The translations under genes and the position numbers were made by a program. Of a DNA stretch of 64,000 nucleotides, positions 1 through 8,542 are shown piece by piece. Below the pieces are notes generated by a model. The model made no database searches. It saw only the letters and a program-made list of their open reading frames with translations, and had not been told where the DNA came from. The first letter of the stretch is position 1, and every line of letters starts with the position of its first letter. The stretch is from Mycobacterium sp. 155 (GTDB lineage: Bacteria; Actinomycetota; Actinomycetes; Mycobacteriales; Mycobacteriaceae): positions 558,001 to 622,000 of the forward strand of contig NZ_KB892705.1 in the NCBI RefSeq assembly GCF_000373905.1. The letters are read 5' to 3'.

Positions 1-949
1 GCACGTAGTGTGAGTCACGCTGCGCCGCCCAGTCTGGTATTGGCGCGTACACGCCGAGCCCGTCTGCGCGGATGCCAACCAATTTTTTCCGGTTTTGCAG
101 CAACGGACTATCGCGAAACATCTGTTTGACGATCTCCGGGTTTCCCGGAGCTGTGATTATTTGAGTATTCGGGAACGCTGCCAGGTTTGCGGCCACCAGG
201 TACGCGATTGACTGCTTGGTGATGAATTGATCTCCGTATTGGCTGAAATAGCCAAGTTGGGCTTCACTGTCCGAGGGGCCGGGACCTGGTATACCGAGTG
301 TGTTGCTCATGAAGGCGACATGATTCTCGCTGAAGTCGCCATAGCCGGACATCTCGAACAGTGCGATTCGTTCATCACGGTCATAGCGGTGACCCAGGGC
401 CGTCAACAGGTCGGCGAAATACGAGAGATATGCCTCGTTGTTCCAGTCGGGGATCACATAGGTGATGCCGTCGTGGACGTAGTTTCGGGTCGCGCCGCTG
501 ACCGATTGCAACCAATCGGGCACGGAGATGTCGGTGTTGTGTGGATAGGAGGTTTCACAGCACGAATTGAACGACGTGATGCGGAAACCGAAACGACGAC
601 CGTGCTGTGCGGCCGCATCGACAGCCTCGTCCAGGGCGGTGAAGTCGAATTTTTCGCTGTCAGGGGCGTTGTGAGGCAATGTACGCGGGTCACGCGGCTG
701 TAGAAGGCGCCAATCGATTCGAACGTTCACGTCATTGGTGCCTGGCCACGGTGGAAACTGTTGATTAGCCGTGCTTGCTTGCGGGAAAAGTGGGCTTAGT
801 AAATTCTCGTATTGCCCGCGTAACGGATTGACGAGATCTGGACCTTCGAAGGCGGCGTAGCCGGATGCCAGGGTATTCGCGCTGGGCGCTGAACATGAGG
901 CCAGCACGCACACGATTGCTACAGCGACGATCTGGATGCGTCGACGCAC
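1..949 (-). CDS. Secreted lipoprotein, glycosidase-like (DUF4874/DUF4832 type), 3' part outside window
   Basis: The frame is open on the minus strand from a GTG at 949 to the window edge, about 316 residues without a stop. The N-terminus is a lipoprotein signal: RRR, a hydrophobic run, then the lipobox LASC with Cys19. Residues around 40 read NPLRGQY, close to the NP-x-RG-x-Y motif I associate with DUF4874/DUF4832 TIM-barrel proteins, and RIDWRLLQP follows. A secreted enzyme acting on polysaccharide is therefore the best guess. The start overlaps the end of the Wzy-like gene by 31 bases, so it is the last visible gene of that operon. A GTG start explains why an ATG-only search misses it. The family call is from memory of motifs and no catalytic residue is proven. 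Confidence 0.7.
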   Translation of the reverse strand, partial: MRRRIQIVAVAIVCVLASCSAPSANTLASGYAAFEGPDLVNPLRGQYENLLSPLFPQASTANQQFPPWPGTNDVNVRIDWRLLQPRDPRTLPHNAPDSEKFDFTALDEAVDAAAQHGRRFGFRITSFNSCCETSYPHNTDISVPDWLQSVSGATRNYVHDGITYVIPDWNNEAYLSYFADLLTALGHRYDRDERIALFEMSGYGDFSENHVAFMSNTLGIPGPGPSDSEAQLGYFSQYGDQFITKQSIAYLVAANLAAFPNTQIITAPGNPEIVKQMFRDSPLLQNRKKLVGIRADGLGVYAPIPDWAAQRDSHYV

Positions 950-2274
950 GGCACCTCGGCCCTTCCAGTATCCCCTGGTGGCAGGTCGCCATGGCGCGCG
1001 AGATACGCGACGACTGCGGCCATTGCGACAATAAGCCAGATCAATGTCGAAACCTGGACAAACCCACCCATATCGAGGATCGCGCTAGTGGCGATCACCA
1101 CCGCAATGGCGCCACTGATTCCGCCGCCGAGTTCCGCCACAACTGGAGATGGTGCTGCCGAGGCCCGAATCGCCAATACGATGGCAGTAATCAACACAAG
1201 GGCGTAGCAGATCAGGCCGAGGATACCGCCCTCCATCAGCCGGGAGAAGTATTCATTGTCAAGAACCGGCTGGTTGGGAACCGCCGGGTAGGTGCCCATC
1301 CCTGTGCCCACCCAAAAATGTTCCTGATAGTGGGTGAGCACGTAACTCCTACCGGTCGATCGCGATTCGATTGACGGGTCATCGGAAAACACGGCGAAAG
1401 AGGCGGCCAGAGCAGTGGCGATACGCAACTGCAGCAGCCAACCGGCCCCTACCGCAACAAGTAAGCCTCCCAGTGTCGCGGCCAAGCGGGTGACTCGCCA
1501 CCGCCAGCACATTACGATCGTTGCGGCCACCAAGCCGAGTACGACTGATCTTGACACTGTGGACAATGCCCCCAAGGCCACCACGCCGGTGCACAGTACC
1601 CACGGCCAGATCCGATCGTGTTTGGCACGGGCGCTGCCGATGACTCCGACGCCGATCGGTATCAGGATGGTCAGCACGACGGCGAGTTCGAGTGGATGCC
1701 CGGCAGAGCCTTGTGAGCGAACAATACCTTCGCGCATAAGGTCTTTGACCAGCATGAAATCGCTCGTTTTCAGGCCTGGCAGTTTGAAACTGGCGGCGAG
1801 ATCCAGCCCGGTAGCCGACTGGAGAAGCGCGAAACCGGAGCTCACTGCTCCACCCACCAGCAATCCCTTTAGTGCTAGTTGGACGTCGTCGGCGGTGGTA
1901 AGCAGCGACATGACCGCGCCGACCATCATTACCAGCCCAACGGTCACATAGTTGTACTGTCCGGAGAATTCAGCTGCTTTCGGTGTGAGGCCTGCGCCGA
2001 TCGCTGCTGCGTAGGTCAGCCACACAGCGGCGAAGTAGCACAGCACGACGATGGTCAAGATTGGATTGGAGATGCGGGACCGTTGGCCACTGAGGCGGGT
2101 CAGGACCCACAGCAATCCACTGCCGAAGAATAAGAACTGCCCGAGGCTCAACCCTAACGACATGGGGACGGTGACGTTCTGGCGCATGCTGATCAGCAGG
2201 AATCCGCTGATCGCCACAAAGATGGCGCCCCAGTGTCGGCCCGCCGTCGGGCTAAGCGCCGGTGTGGTGCTCAT
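919..2274 (-). CDS. Wzy-like O-antigen/polysaccharide polymerase (integral membrane)
   Basis: A 451-residue protein with about ten to twelve hydrophobic segments and a long external loop. Near residues 315-345 it has the pattern HFWVGTGMGTYP followed by NEYFSRLMEGGILGL. This H-x-W-x-G-x-G and hydrophobic ending is typical of the O-antigen ligase/polymerase (Wzy_C) family. The expected role is polymerising lipid-linked repeat units on the outer face of the membrane. It overlaps the Wzz-like gene by 4 bases (2271-2274), so the two are translationally coupled, as expected for polymerase and chain-length partner. A ligase role cannot be excluded from sequence alone. Confidence 0.82.
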   Translation of the reverse strand: MSTTPALSPTAGRHWGAIFVAISGFLLISMRQNVTVPMSLGLSLGQFLFFGSGLLWVLTRLSGQRSRISNPILTIVVLCYFAAVWLTYAAAIGAGLTPKAAEFSGQYNYVTVGLVMMVGAVMSLLTTADDVQLALKGLLVGGAVSSGFALLQSATGLDLAASFKLPGLKTSDFMLVKDLMREGIVRSQGSAGHPLELAVVLTILIPIGVGVIGSARAKHDRIWPWVLCTGVVALGALSTVSRSVVLGLVAATIVMCWRWRVTRLAATLGGLLVAVGAGWLLQLRIATALAASFAVFSDDPSIESRSTGRSYVLTHYQEHFWVGTGMGTYPAVPNQPVLDNEYFSRLMEGGILGLICYALVLITAIVLAIRASAAPSPVVAELGGGISGAIAVVIATSAILDMGGFVQVSTLIWLIVAMAAVVAYLARHGDLPPGDTGRAEVPCVDASRSSL

Positions 2275-3077
2275 TGCTCAGGTTGGTCCGGCGCCGTCTT
2301 AACGATCGACCAATCGCTGTCGTCGATTACTGAGGACTCGTCGCGGAACATATTCGACGATTCCGCTATCTCGGTGGGTTCCGGTATCTCGGCTGCAGTG
2401 ACTTCAGCATGTTTGGGCCGTTTACGCCGGGTACCCCGGGTCTTTGTACGACCGCGTTCGGCAAGACGAGCCTGCACTACGTCATACGCGATCAGTAGGA
2501 CAAACCCGATCAATAGGGTGGCGACCGCATATGAGGCTCCGCTGCGGAGAGGGCTGTTCGACACCTCGGTACCCGACTGCGGTGCCACCGATGCCACGGT
2601 GATCGCGTTGTTCTGGCTGGGTACCCATGCGTCGGCCTGGATTTTGTCGAGGGCGTCTCCAACATAATCAGCGAGCGCTTGTGCGGAGTGCTGGGCTCCC
2701 TCGGAAGTCGACGCCGTCGTCTGGATTACCAGCTGTGACGTGAGCTTCGCGTATGTGGGGGAGTCGCCAAAAGTAGTGTCGACGGTGAACCCGTGGTCGC
2801 CGCCGGCCTCGGCGGCGATCGGTCCACCCTCGGCTCGCAACATCGTTGCGAGCACGGCGGCGAGCTGAGCGATGTTGTCGTTCATGTTCACCAGCGGGTT
2901 CAGCATCGCATCGCGATTACCCGAGCCGGGCGGGAGGACAACGACGACCGCTGTTGATTGGTAGTTGTGTGGCGCCAACACGACACCAGCGATACCCGCG
3001 ACGATCGCAGCCGCGACGATGAGTGCACAGGCGAGTGGTCGCGACAACAGTGACCGCAGGAATGTGGCGACGTTCAA
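2271..3077 (-). CDS. Wzz-like polysaccharide chain-length/co-polymerase protein
   Basis: A 268-residue protein with the Wzz topology: a membrane segment at about residues 14-34, a periplasmic domain of about 140 residues starting with an NYQSTAVVVVLPPG beta-strand region, and a second membrane segment near 178-200. The charged cytoplasmic tail is rich in Lys/Arg and Glu/Ser and lacks a BY-kinase domain or an obvious Tyr cluster. It probably controls chain length together with the Wzy-like protein it overlaps by 4 bases. The start used is TTG (3077), since no ATG or GTG precedes the first membrane segment in frame. About 200 bases of apparently non-coding DNA separate it from the glycosyltransferase gene upstream. 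Confidence 0.75.
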   Translation of the reverse strand: MNVATFLRSLLSRPLACALIVAAAIVAGIAGVVLAPHNYQSTAVVVVLPPGSGNRDAMLNPLVNMNDNIAQLAAVLATMLRAEGGPIAAEAGGDHGFTVDTTFGDSPTYAKLTSQLVIQTTASTSEGAQHSAQALADYVGDALDKIQADAWVPSQNNAITVASVAPQSGTEVSNSPLRSGASYAVATLLIGFVLLIAYDVVQARLAERGRTKTRGTRRKRPKHAEVTAAEIPEPTEIAESSNMFRDESSVIDDSDWSIVKTAPDQPEQ

Positions 3078-3276
3078 CGGACAACTTTCTATGCGGCATG
3101 GGGTGACGACTTTGCTGCAGTCGCTTCGATGTCAGACGATACCGCACGTTTCGAGGTAATCGACAGTCGCTGATGACACGTCCATATGTCAACAATGTGC
3201 TGTTTGTTGGGATTGACGGGCGGGCGATCATGGCGGAGGCAAGATCGTTTCACAGGTTCGCCATGGTTGCTGTGTA

Positions 3277-4347
3277 TCACCCGGGTGAACCTTGTGGACC
3301 GAGGCTGCTGACCCTTTTCAGCGTTTCGATGAGCACACTCGTCGAAGCGCTGGCTGAATATCTAGACATGTAGTGGCGTCGCGCCGCCACTCCACGAGCC
3401 GCAGCCTGTTCCGGGTCGGCCAAGGCGTCGAACGCGGCGCAGAGTCCCGTTACGTCATCAATGCCGATTGGATCTTCGCCTGGTGGTTGGAACTCGGGTA
3501 ATGCACCCTGCATTGACACGATGGGCACCACTCCAAGCTGCATCGACAGCACCTGGACACCGCTCTGGCTTGCCCGCCGGTAGTGCACCAGCGAACCCTT
3601 CGCGCGTGCCAGTGTGGGCAAGACATCGCGATACTCGAATGCCTTCGCCTGCCATTGCACGTGTGGTGGTAGTGGTCGGTGCAGATCTCCTTGGCCGAGG
3701 AGAACTAATTTGTCGCCGCGCCAGCTACTGCCGTTCGTGTGGTGCTGCCACGCTTGCAGGCAGACGTCGATGTTCTTGTATCCATTGAGTCGGCCGGTCA
3801 ATACAAAGTCTCGGCGGTCGGTCGCCGTAACGATGGACGGCACTTGAGCGTCTTCGAGATCGCTCGTCAGGGGAACGACCGTGTCGGCGCCGACCTCGTG
3901 CGCGACGTAATCGCTGAATGCGACACGAGAGGCCGCTCGCGACGCCCACCAGCCGAACAGTCTGCGTTCCCAACCAGGACGTTGCTCGGCGGGGTCGTGC
4001 GGCCGGCCATCGTGGATGAGTTCGACTCTGGGTATTCCGGGAGCCAACATCATCCAACGGGGGTCTCGGACAATTTCGGCAACGACAACGGTTGGCTTGA
4101 ACCGGTGGACGTCTGCCGCGGCACGGGCGAATTCCGGCCAGGTTCGGGCGGTCTTCGGGCGGGGGTCGATCACCAGTTCATACGGACGGGCGCCGTCGGA
4201 GCCGGGATGATGGTCCGAGGTCACTAGCAGTAAGTCAGCACCCATGGCGCGTAATGATTCGGCGTAGACGCGTGCGAGCGGACGCATCCACGGCGAGAGC
4301 CATAAAACCCTTAGTCCACGTCCCGGGTATCGGGCGAGATCGGTCAT
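3277..4347 (-). CDS. Glycosyltransferase, GT4-type (GT-B fold)
   Basis: A 356-residue protein starting MTDLARYPGRGLRVLWLSPW. A much longer in-frame extension exists, but the ATG at 4347 overlaps the upstream stop as ATGA and is the sensible start. Features are an N-terminal Rossmann half with LRVLWLSPWMRPLARVYAE, then a C-terminal half with DFVLTGRLNGYKNID, KLVLLGQGDL and SGVQVLSMQLGVVPIVS. The usual acidic residue of the GT4 EX7E pattern is not clear in this last motif, so the donor site may be unusual. It likely adds a sugar to the lipid-linked repeat unit. Residues near the end (PEQAAARGVAARRHYMSRYS) match the tail of this superfamily. Confidence 0.8.
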   Translation of the reverse strand: MTDLARYPGRGLRVLWLSPWMRPLARVYAESLRAMGADLLLVTSDHHPGSDGARPYELVIDPRPKTARTWPEFARAAADVHRFKPTVVVAEIVRDPRWMMLAPGIPRVELIHDGRPHDPAEQRPGWERRLFGWWASRAASRVAFSDYVAHEVGADTVVPLTSDLEDAQVPSIVTATDRRDFVLTGRLNGYKNIDVCLQAWQHHTNGSSWRGDKLVLLGQGDLHRPLPPHVQWQAKAFEYRDVLPTLARAKGSLVHYRRASQSGVQVLSMQLGVVPIVSMQGALPEFQPPGEDPIGIDDVTGLCAAFDALADPEQAAARGVAARRHYMSRYSASASTSVLIETLKRVSSLGPQGSPG

Positions 4348-5792
4348 CGGAGTGCCTCGGCGATCGCAGATTCGTATGTGTCGGCTAATCCGTCGATGGT
4401 GAGCGCATTGTCGAGTTCGGCGGTTCCTAAGACGCCGTCCAAGGTGACGACGCCGTCGCAGCGGTGCATGGCCGCCGTGTGCGCGCGGGAGCATCTCGGG
4501 TTGTTTGGGGACGGGGGGAGAGAGGTGATCAACCAGCGTCGACTGCGGCTGGTGGCTCGCCACAGCGCGGCAAAACCAGTCTCGGGCCTCGTGCCGCCGC
4601 TGATCACGACTGATTGCCCGGGCGCAGTGTCGATAAGTGGTAGCCACCAGGCTTGGCGGATGACGCGGACCGTCGGGGTAACCATAGAGATCGGCGGACC
4701 GAACCTCCCGACACAGACAATGATGACTTCGTAGCCGCGACGATCGAGTTCGCTGGCCAGCAGTGCGTGCTGACGTTCGAACTGTGCGGATGTCAGCTGG
4801 TTCATGGTTATGAGGACCGACGGTCGAGTGCCCTGAGGGCGCCTGCGGGCTGCTCGCGCCCTGCGTACCGAGCGTTGGACACGGTCCAGAACCGTGGATC
4901 CGGCGAGGAATGCATTCGCACACCTGCGGCCGTTCTCCAACTCGAGGTTCAGCGCTACGTTGGCGCGCAACAGGTCTTGTGAGCGCAGACCGGCAGTGGG
5001 ATCGCCGGCGACGGTGCCGTGACCGGTGTGCACAATTCCGGGCTCATCGACAAGTCGCAGTGACCAGCCAGCTGATCGTGCTCGACGCTGCCAGTCCGCC
5101 TCCTCGCCATAAAGGAAAAACTCCGCGTCGAAATTTCCGACACGGTCCCACGCGTCGCGACTCACGACTAGGCAGGCGCCGGTGAGATAGCCCTCGACGA
5201 TGTCGGGTCGATGTTCGTAGAGATCGGACCACCGCGATCCGCGAATTTTGGTGGCGTAGCCGGACCACGCGACCAGTGCTCGGCTGAGGCTGTGCTCACG
5301 GTGTGCGGCATCCCAGGGCCGGTGGTGTATGGAATGGGTGTCGTGCTCGACGGTAAGTGGTGAAGCTGCGGCGACACCGTAGCGTTGGATTGTGGCCAGC
5401 GTGTCCGTCAACGGGCCCTGCAGAATCGCGTCCGGGTTTAGCAATATGAAGTCATAGTCAGGGACTTCGCGGGTCAAGGCGTTTACTGCGGCCGCGAAGC
5501 CGATGTTGGCTGAGCCCAGATACCAATGTACGTCTGGATACTCGGCCACTACCTTTGTCATTTCATCGGCACCCGCATATTCAGGTCCGGAGTTGTCCCA
5601 TACGTACACCGGTATCCCTGGCAAGTGGGTGTGGGCCGCGGAAAGACATTCGCGGAGCAGACTTGCGTTGCGGTATGCCACGATGAGTATGACCACCTCA
5701 CGCCGCCGAGATTGCTGCCGCGTTACGGGGCGCTGTGGGTGGTGGTAACAATCCGGAAGATAGATCCGGTGGGATTCACTGGGCATGGTCAC
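4344..5792 (-). CDS. GT2 glycosyltransferase fused to a GT-B-like N-terminal half
   Basis: A 482-residue protein with two parts. Residues about 30-300 form a GT2 (GT-A) domain of the rhamnosyltransferase type: VVILIVAYRNASLLRECL, NIGFAAAVNALTREVPDYDFILLNPDA and FDAEFFLYGEEADWQRRARSAG. After a basic linker, residues about 325-482 look like the N-terminal Rossmann half of a GT-B enzyme (VLITMNQLTSAQFERQHALL, then RRGYEVIIVCVGRFG), and the protein stops there. The next gene, overlapping by 4 bases, encodes a GT-B-type enzyme. The start is a GTG (5792) overlapping the flippase stop, and an ATG two codons later is an alternative. It is likely cytoplasmic or membrane-associated repeat-unit assembly. 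Confidence 0.82.
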   Translation of the reverse strand: MTMPSESHRIYLPDCYHHPQRPVTRQQSRRREVVILIVAYRNASLLRECLSAAHTHLPGIPVYVWDNSGPEYAGADEMTKVVAEYPDVHWYLGSANIGFAAAVNALTREVPDYDFILLNPDAILQGPLTDTLATIQRYGVAAASPLTVEHDTHSIHHRPWDAAHREHSLSRALVAWSGYATKIRGSRWSDLYEHRPDIVEGYLTGACLVVSRDAWDRVGNFDAEFFLYGEEADWQRRARSAGWSLRLVDEPGIVHTGHGTVAGDPTAGLRSQDLLRANVALNLELENGRRCANAFLAGSTVLDRVQRSVRRARAARRRPQGTRPSVLITMNQLTSAQFERQHALLASELDRRGYEVIIVCVGRFGPPISMVTPTVRVIRQAWWLPLIDTAPGQSVVISGGTRPETGFAALWRATSRSRRWLITSLPPSPNNPRCSRAHTAAMHRCDGVVTLDGVLGTAELDNALTIDGLADTYESAIAEALR

Positions 5793-7336
5793 CGGGCCTG
5801 TCTGGCATTGCGCTCGGTTTCGTCATCGGATTGGTCCTCGTCGGGGTGTTTGGCAAATAGCGATTTGATGGCCTTCGCATTGGCCGGGCCGATCACTAGA
5901 TTGACGGCGAGATAGACGAGGACGCCGACGGCGATAGCCAATAACACTGGCAGATGCCGGACGAATTCGGTGACGACACCGCAGACTGTCAGCGGTATCA
6001 ACAACCGGGCGATGAACAACCACGGGGTTCGATAAGGCGTCCGGTGGCTGAGGCGCCAACTCGCGACGACCACCCCGCTGATTTCGGTGAGTAACATCGC
6101 GACCCCGGCTCCGATGGCGCCGTAGTGCGGGACCAACGCGACGTTGAGGGCGATATTGATCAGGAGATTGACAAAACTGAGCCGAGCCAGGAATGACTGC
6201 TCATGTGCGGCGAACATTGCCTGACTCAACAAGCCGGTCACGAAGGTCAGTGCGACCGCAACACTCAGCAACGCGACGGTGACGCCTCCGTCCGCGATGA
6301 ACTCGGTCGAGCCGACAAGGTCGACGATCGGGTTGGCCAGGATGACGCCGACAACCGCGATCACCCCTCCGGCGAACAACATCGATTCCATCGAGCGTGC
6401 CGTGAACCTGGCGTACCCACTGGGGTCCCGTGGGAACAGATGAACCATCGTCGACAGCGTCGAGGATAGGAAGAAGGCCGACAGCGCAGTCAGCGTGAAG
6501 GTCAACGTGTAGGCCAGGCCGTAGATGCCGACCTGGTCGGTCGTGCTTAAGAGACTCAGGATGACTCCGTCAGCACGCCAGTACAGCACGCCGATGATCA
6601 GCATCGCGGTGAGCGGCAGTGCCTCGCGGACCAGCGCGACGCTCTCCCGGAGGGAGAACTGTGGAAGCCAGTTGATCATCCGCGTCGCGGCCGCACCTTG
6701 AATGATCAGCACCACCAGCGGCGGGACCAACTGCACAACGGCGAACCACACGATGCCAGCATGGAAATGGACCAGCAGCATAGTTACGCCAAGCGACGCG
6801 CACCTACTCAGTAGATCCGACAGTGCCATTGCGCCGAACCGTGCCGTGATCAGGAAGATCGGGGTAAAACAGCTGGAGACCGTCGTCAACAGCAAACTGA
6901 CCGAGACGATCAGCACCATCACCACGATGTCGGTGTCGTTCCGGTAGATCAGTGCGCCCGATGCCGCCGTAATTGCCGACAGCGGCAAGCAGTACGCCAC
7001 GGACATACCGGTGTTGATGCGGATCAGCCGCTCAAGATCGCCGGTGTTCGCCATCACCCGACGCACGATGACCTGTCCGACGCCTAATTCGGTAAGGCTG
7101 GTCCACAGTGCCACGAACATGGCAGCGGTGGTGAGCGCGCCGTAGGAAGAAGGACCTAAGTAGCGCGTTGTTACCGACACCGTGACTACCGACGCGACTG
7201 TGCCGAGCGCGCGGGAGCCGATCTGCTGAAGGAAATTGTGCAGCATTCGACGGTTCGACACTCGGCCGGGCAATGATTCGGAGGCCGCCCTTCCGGGCTT
7301 TTCGGCGGCGGTAGAGTCCGAGGACGATGCGAGCAT
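5789..7336 (-). CDS. Wzx-like oligosaccharide flippase (MOP superfamily)
   Basis: A polytopic protein with twelve to fourteen membrane segments and an N-terminal region of the MATE/Wzx type (IGSRALGTVASVVTVSVTTRYLGPSSYG, written here in parts: LGTVASVVTV and RYLGPSSYGALT). It should move undecaprenyl- or polyprenyl-linked repeat units across the membrane. The start is ambiguous: candidates lie at 7414, 7336 (ATG CTC GCA) and 7246 (ATG CTG CAC). I use 7336 because the codons from there look like coding sequence. That start overlaps the divergent glycosyltransferase start by 10 bases. The 7246 start would leave a normal 80-base divergent promoter gap. It heads the minus-strand operon. Confidence 0.85.
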   Translation of the reverse strand: MLASSSDSTAAEKPGRAASESLPGRVSNRRMLHNFLQQIGSRALGTVASVVTVSVTTRYLGPSSYGALTTAAMFVALWTSLTELGVGQVIVRRVMANTGDLERLIRINTGMSVAYCLPLSAITAASGALIYRNDTDIVVMVLIVSVSLLLTTVSSCFTPIFLITARFGAMALSDLLSRCASLGVTMLLVHFHAGIVWFAVVQLVPPLVVLIIQGAAATRMINWLPQFSLRESVALVREALPLTAMLIIGVLYWRADGVILSLLSTTDQVGIYGLAYTLTFTLTALSAFFLSSTLSTMVHLFPRDPSGYARFTARSMESMLFAGGVIAVVGVILANPIVDLVGSTEFIADGGVTVALLSVAVALTFVTGLLSQAMFAAHEQSFLARLSFVNLLINIALNVALVPHYGAIGAGVAMLLTEISGVVVASWRLSHRTPYRTPWLFIARLLIPLTVCGVVTEFVRHLPVLLAIAVGVLVYLAVNLVIGPANAKAIKSLFAKHPDEDQSDDETERNARQAR

Positions 7337-8391
7337 ATATTCCTCTGCCTCACGGGTTGTCCGCTTCGGGTTGGCAAACTCGCCATGCTCTGGGCGAGGT
7401 TCCGGATGCGTCACCGTACGGGTTTCATAAGCTGGCCGAACATGGCATTGAAGTCACCTTCGGGGAAAAGACGTTCAGTCGTCCGGTGGCGCGGTTGGCC
7501 GACATCGTGCGCCATCGGACTGGCGGCGTCGACGTATTGGAGGGGGCGACGCAGGCACGGTCTCGTTTGCGCAGAAATACCGACGTGGTGTTGGCCTACG
7601 ACGAGCGAACCGGTATCCCGGCGAGTCTGACGAATTCGAGTCGGCGCTACGCGCCGGTTCTCCTCGGCGCCGGTTGGCTGACCACCCGTGCGGCTGCACC
7701 CAAGGTACATGCTGCGTTGGCGGCGCGAGCACTCCCACGCGCTGGTGCAGTGTGGGCTCAGTGCGCGCCTGTGCTGCCGGTACTGGGCAGGGAATGGGGT
7801 GTTGCGTCGTCCCGCTTGCATTTCGTGCCGATGGGGATCGACGCGGATTTCTACTGCCGACAACCTATGCCGAGCCAATCGAATGTTGTTGTCAGTGCTG
7901 GGGAGGACCGATACCGCGATCACGATCTGCTGGTGTCGGCAGTCAAGATGGTCCGCGGTGTGCGTCCTGACGTCTGGCTTGAGCTGGCTACTCTGCTGCC
8001 GGTTGGCGTTCCTGACGATCTCGGTGTGGTGCACCGAGCCCGGCTCTTCGGCAAAATGCGTGACCTTTACCGGAAGGCGGCTGTCGTGGCGATCGCGCTG
8101 AAGCCGACGCTGAGTGGGTCCGGGCTGACCGTGGCGTTGGAGGCGATGGCCAGTGGTCGCCCAGTGGTCATGACGGAGAATCCGGGGGTCGGCGACTACG
8201 TCGAGCATGGGGTCACCGGGTTACTTGTGCCACCCAACGACGTTGATGCATTCGCCGCTGCCGTCGCCGAGCTGCTTGCAGACCCGAGTCGGTGCGCCGA
8301 GATGGGTGCTGCTGGGGCGCGACGTGTCCGTGAATACTTCACGTCGGGAGTCATGGCAGCTCACCTGGCAGCCATGATGATGAACGTGTGA
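7327..8391 (+). CDS. Glycosyltransferase family 4
   Basis: A 354-residue GT-B enzyme. The C-terminal half carries the family pattern SGSGLTVALEAMASGRPVV, followed by YVEHGVTGLLVPPNDVDAFA. The invariant Glu of E-A-M-A and the nucleotide-sugar pocket are therefore present. The N-terminal half starts MRAYIPLPHGLSASGWQTRH. It is transcribed away from the flippase operon, and the two 5' ends are so close that they overlap under the longer flippase starts. A role in the same surface polysaccharide is inferred from position. The acceptor and donor sugars cannot be told. Confidence 0.85.
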   Translation: MRAYIPLPHGLSASGWQTRHALGEVPDASPYGFHKLAEHGIEVTFGEKTFSRPVARLADIVRHRTGGVDVLEGATQARSRLRRNTDVVLAYDERTGIPASLTNSSRRYAPVLLGAGWLTTRAAAPKVHAALAARALPRAGAVWAQCAPVLPVLGREWGVASSRLHFVPMGIDADFYCRQPMPSQSNVVVSAGEDRYRDHDLLVSAVKMVRGVRPDVWLELATLLPVGVPDDLGVVHRARLFGKMRDLYRKAAVVAIALKPTLSGSGLTVALEAMASGRPVVMTENPGVGDYVEHGVTGLLVPPNDVDAFAAAVAELLADPSRCAEMGAAGARRVREYFTSGVMAAHLAAMMMNV

Positions 8392-8458
8392 TAGCCATTC
8401 CCTGAACTCTGCGCGTTGTGTTTTCCGATAACTTCAGCAAACTCGATATTAGTGCCTG

Positions 8459-8475
8459 GGCCGCCTAAGGGGCGG
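8459..8475. terminator. GC-rich hairpin between convergent genes
   Basis: GCCGCC and GGCGGC arms flank a short loop in the 150-base gap between the convergent glycosyltransferase and lipoprotein genes. There is no U-run. It may serve as a bidirectional terminator of the U-less kind common in mycobacteria. Confidence 0.35.
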
Positions 8476-8542
8476 CAGGTTGGGTGTAGATCGGGGTCGC
8501 CCCGCCGTTATGGCGGCCGCTGCAGCGGGAATTGGCGGGTAG

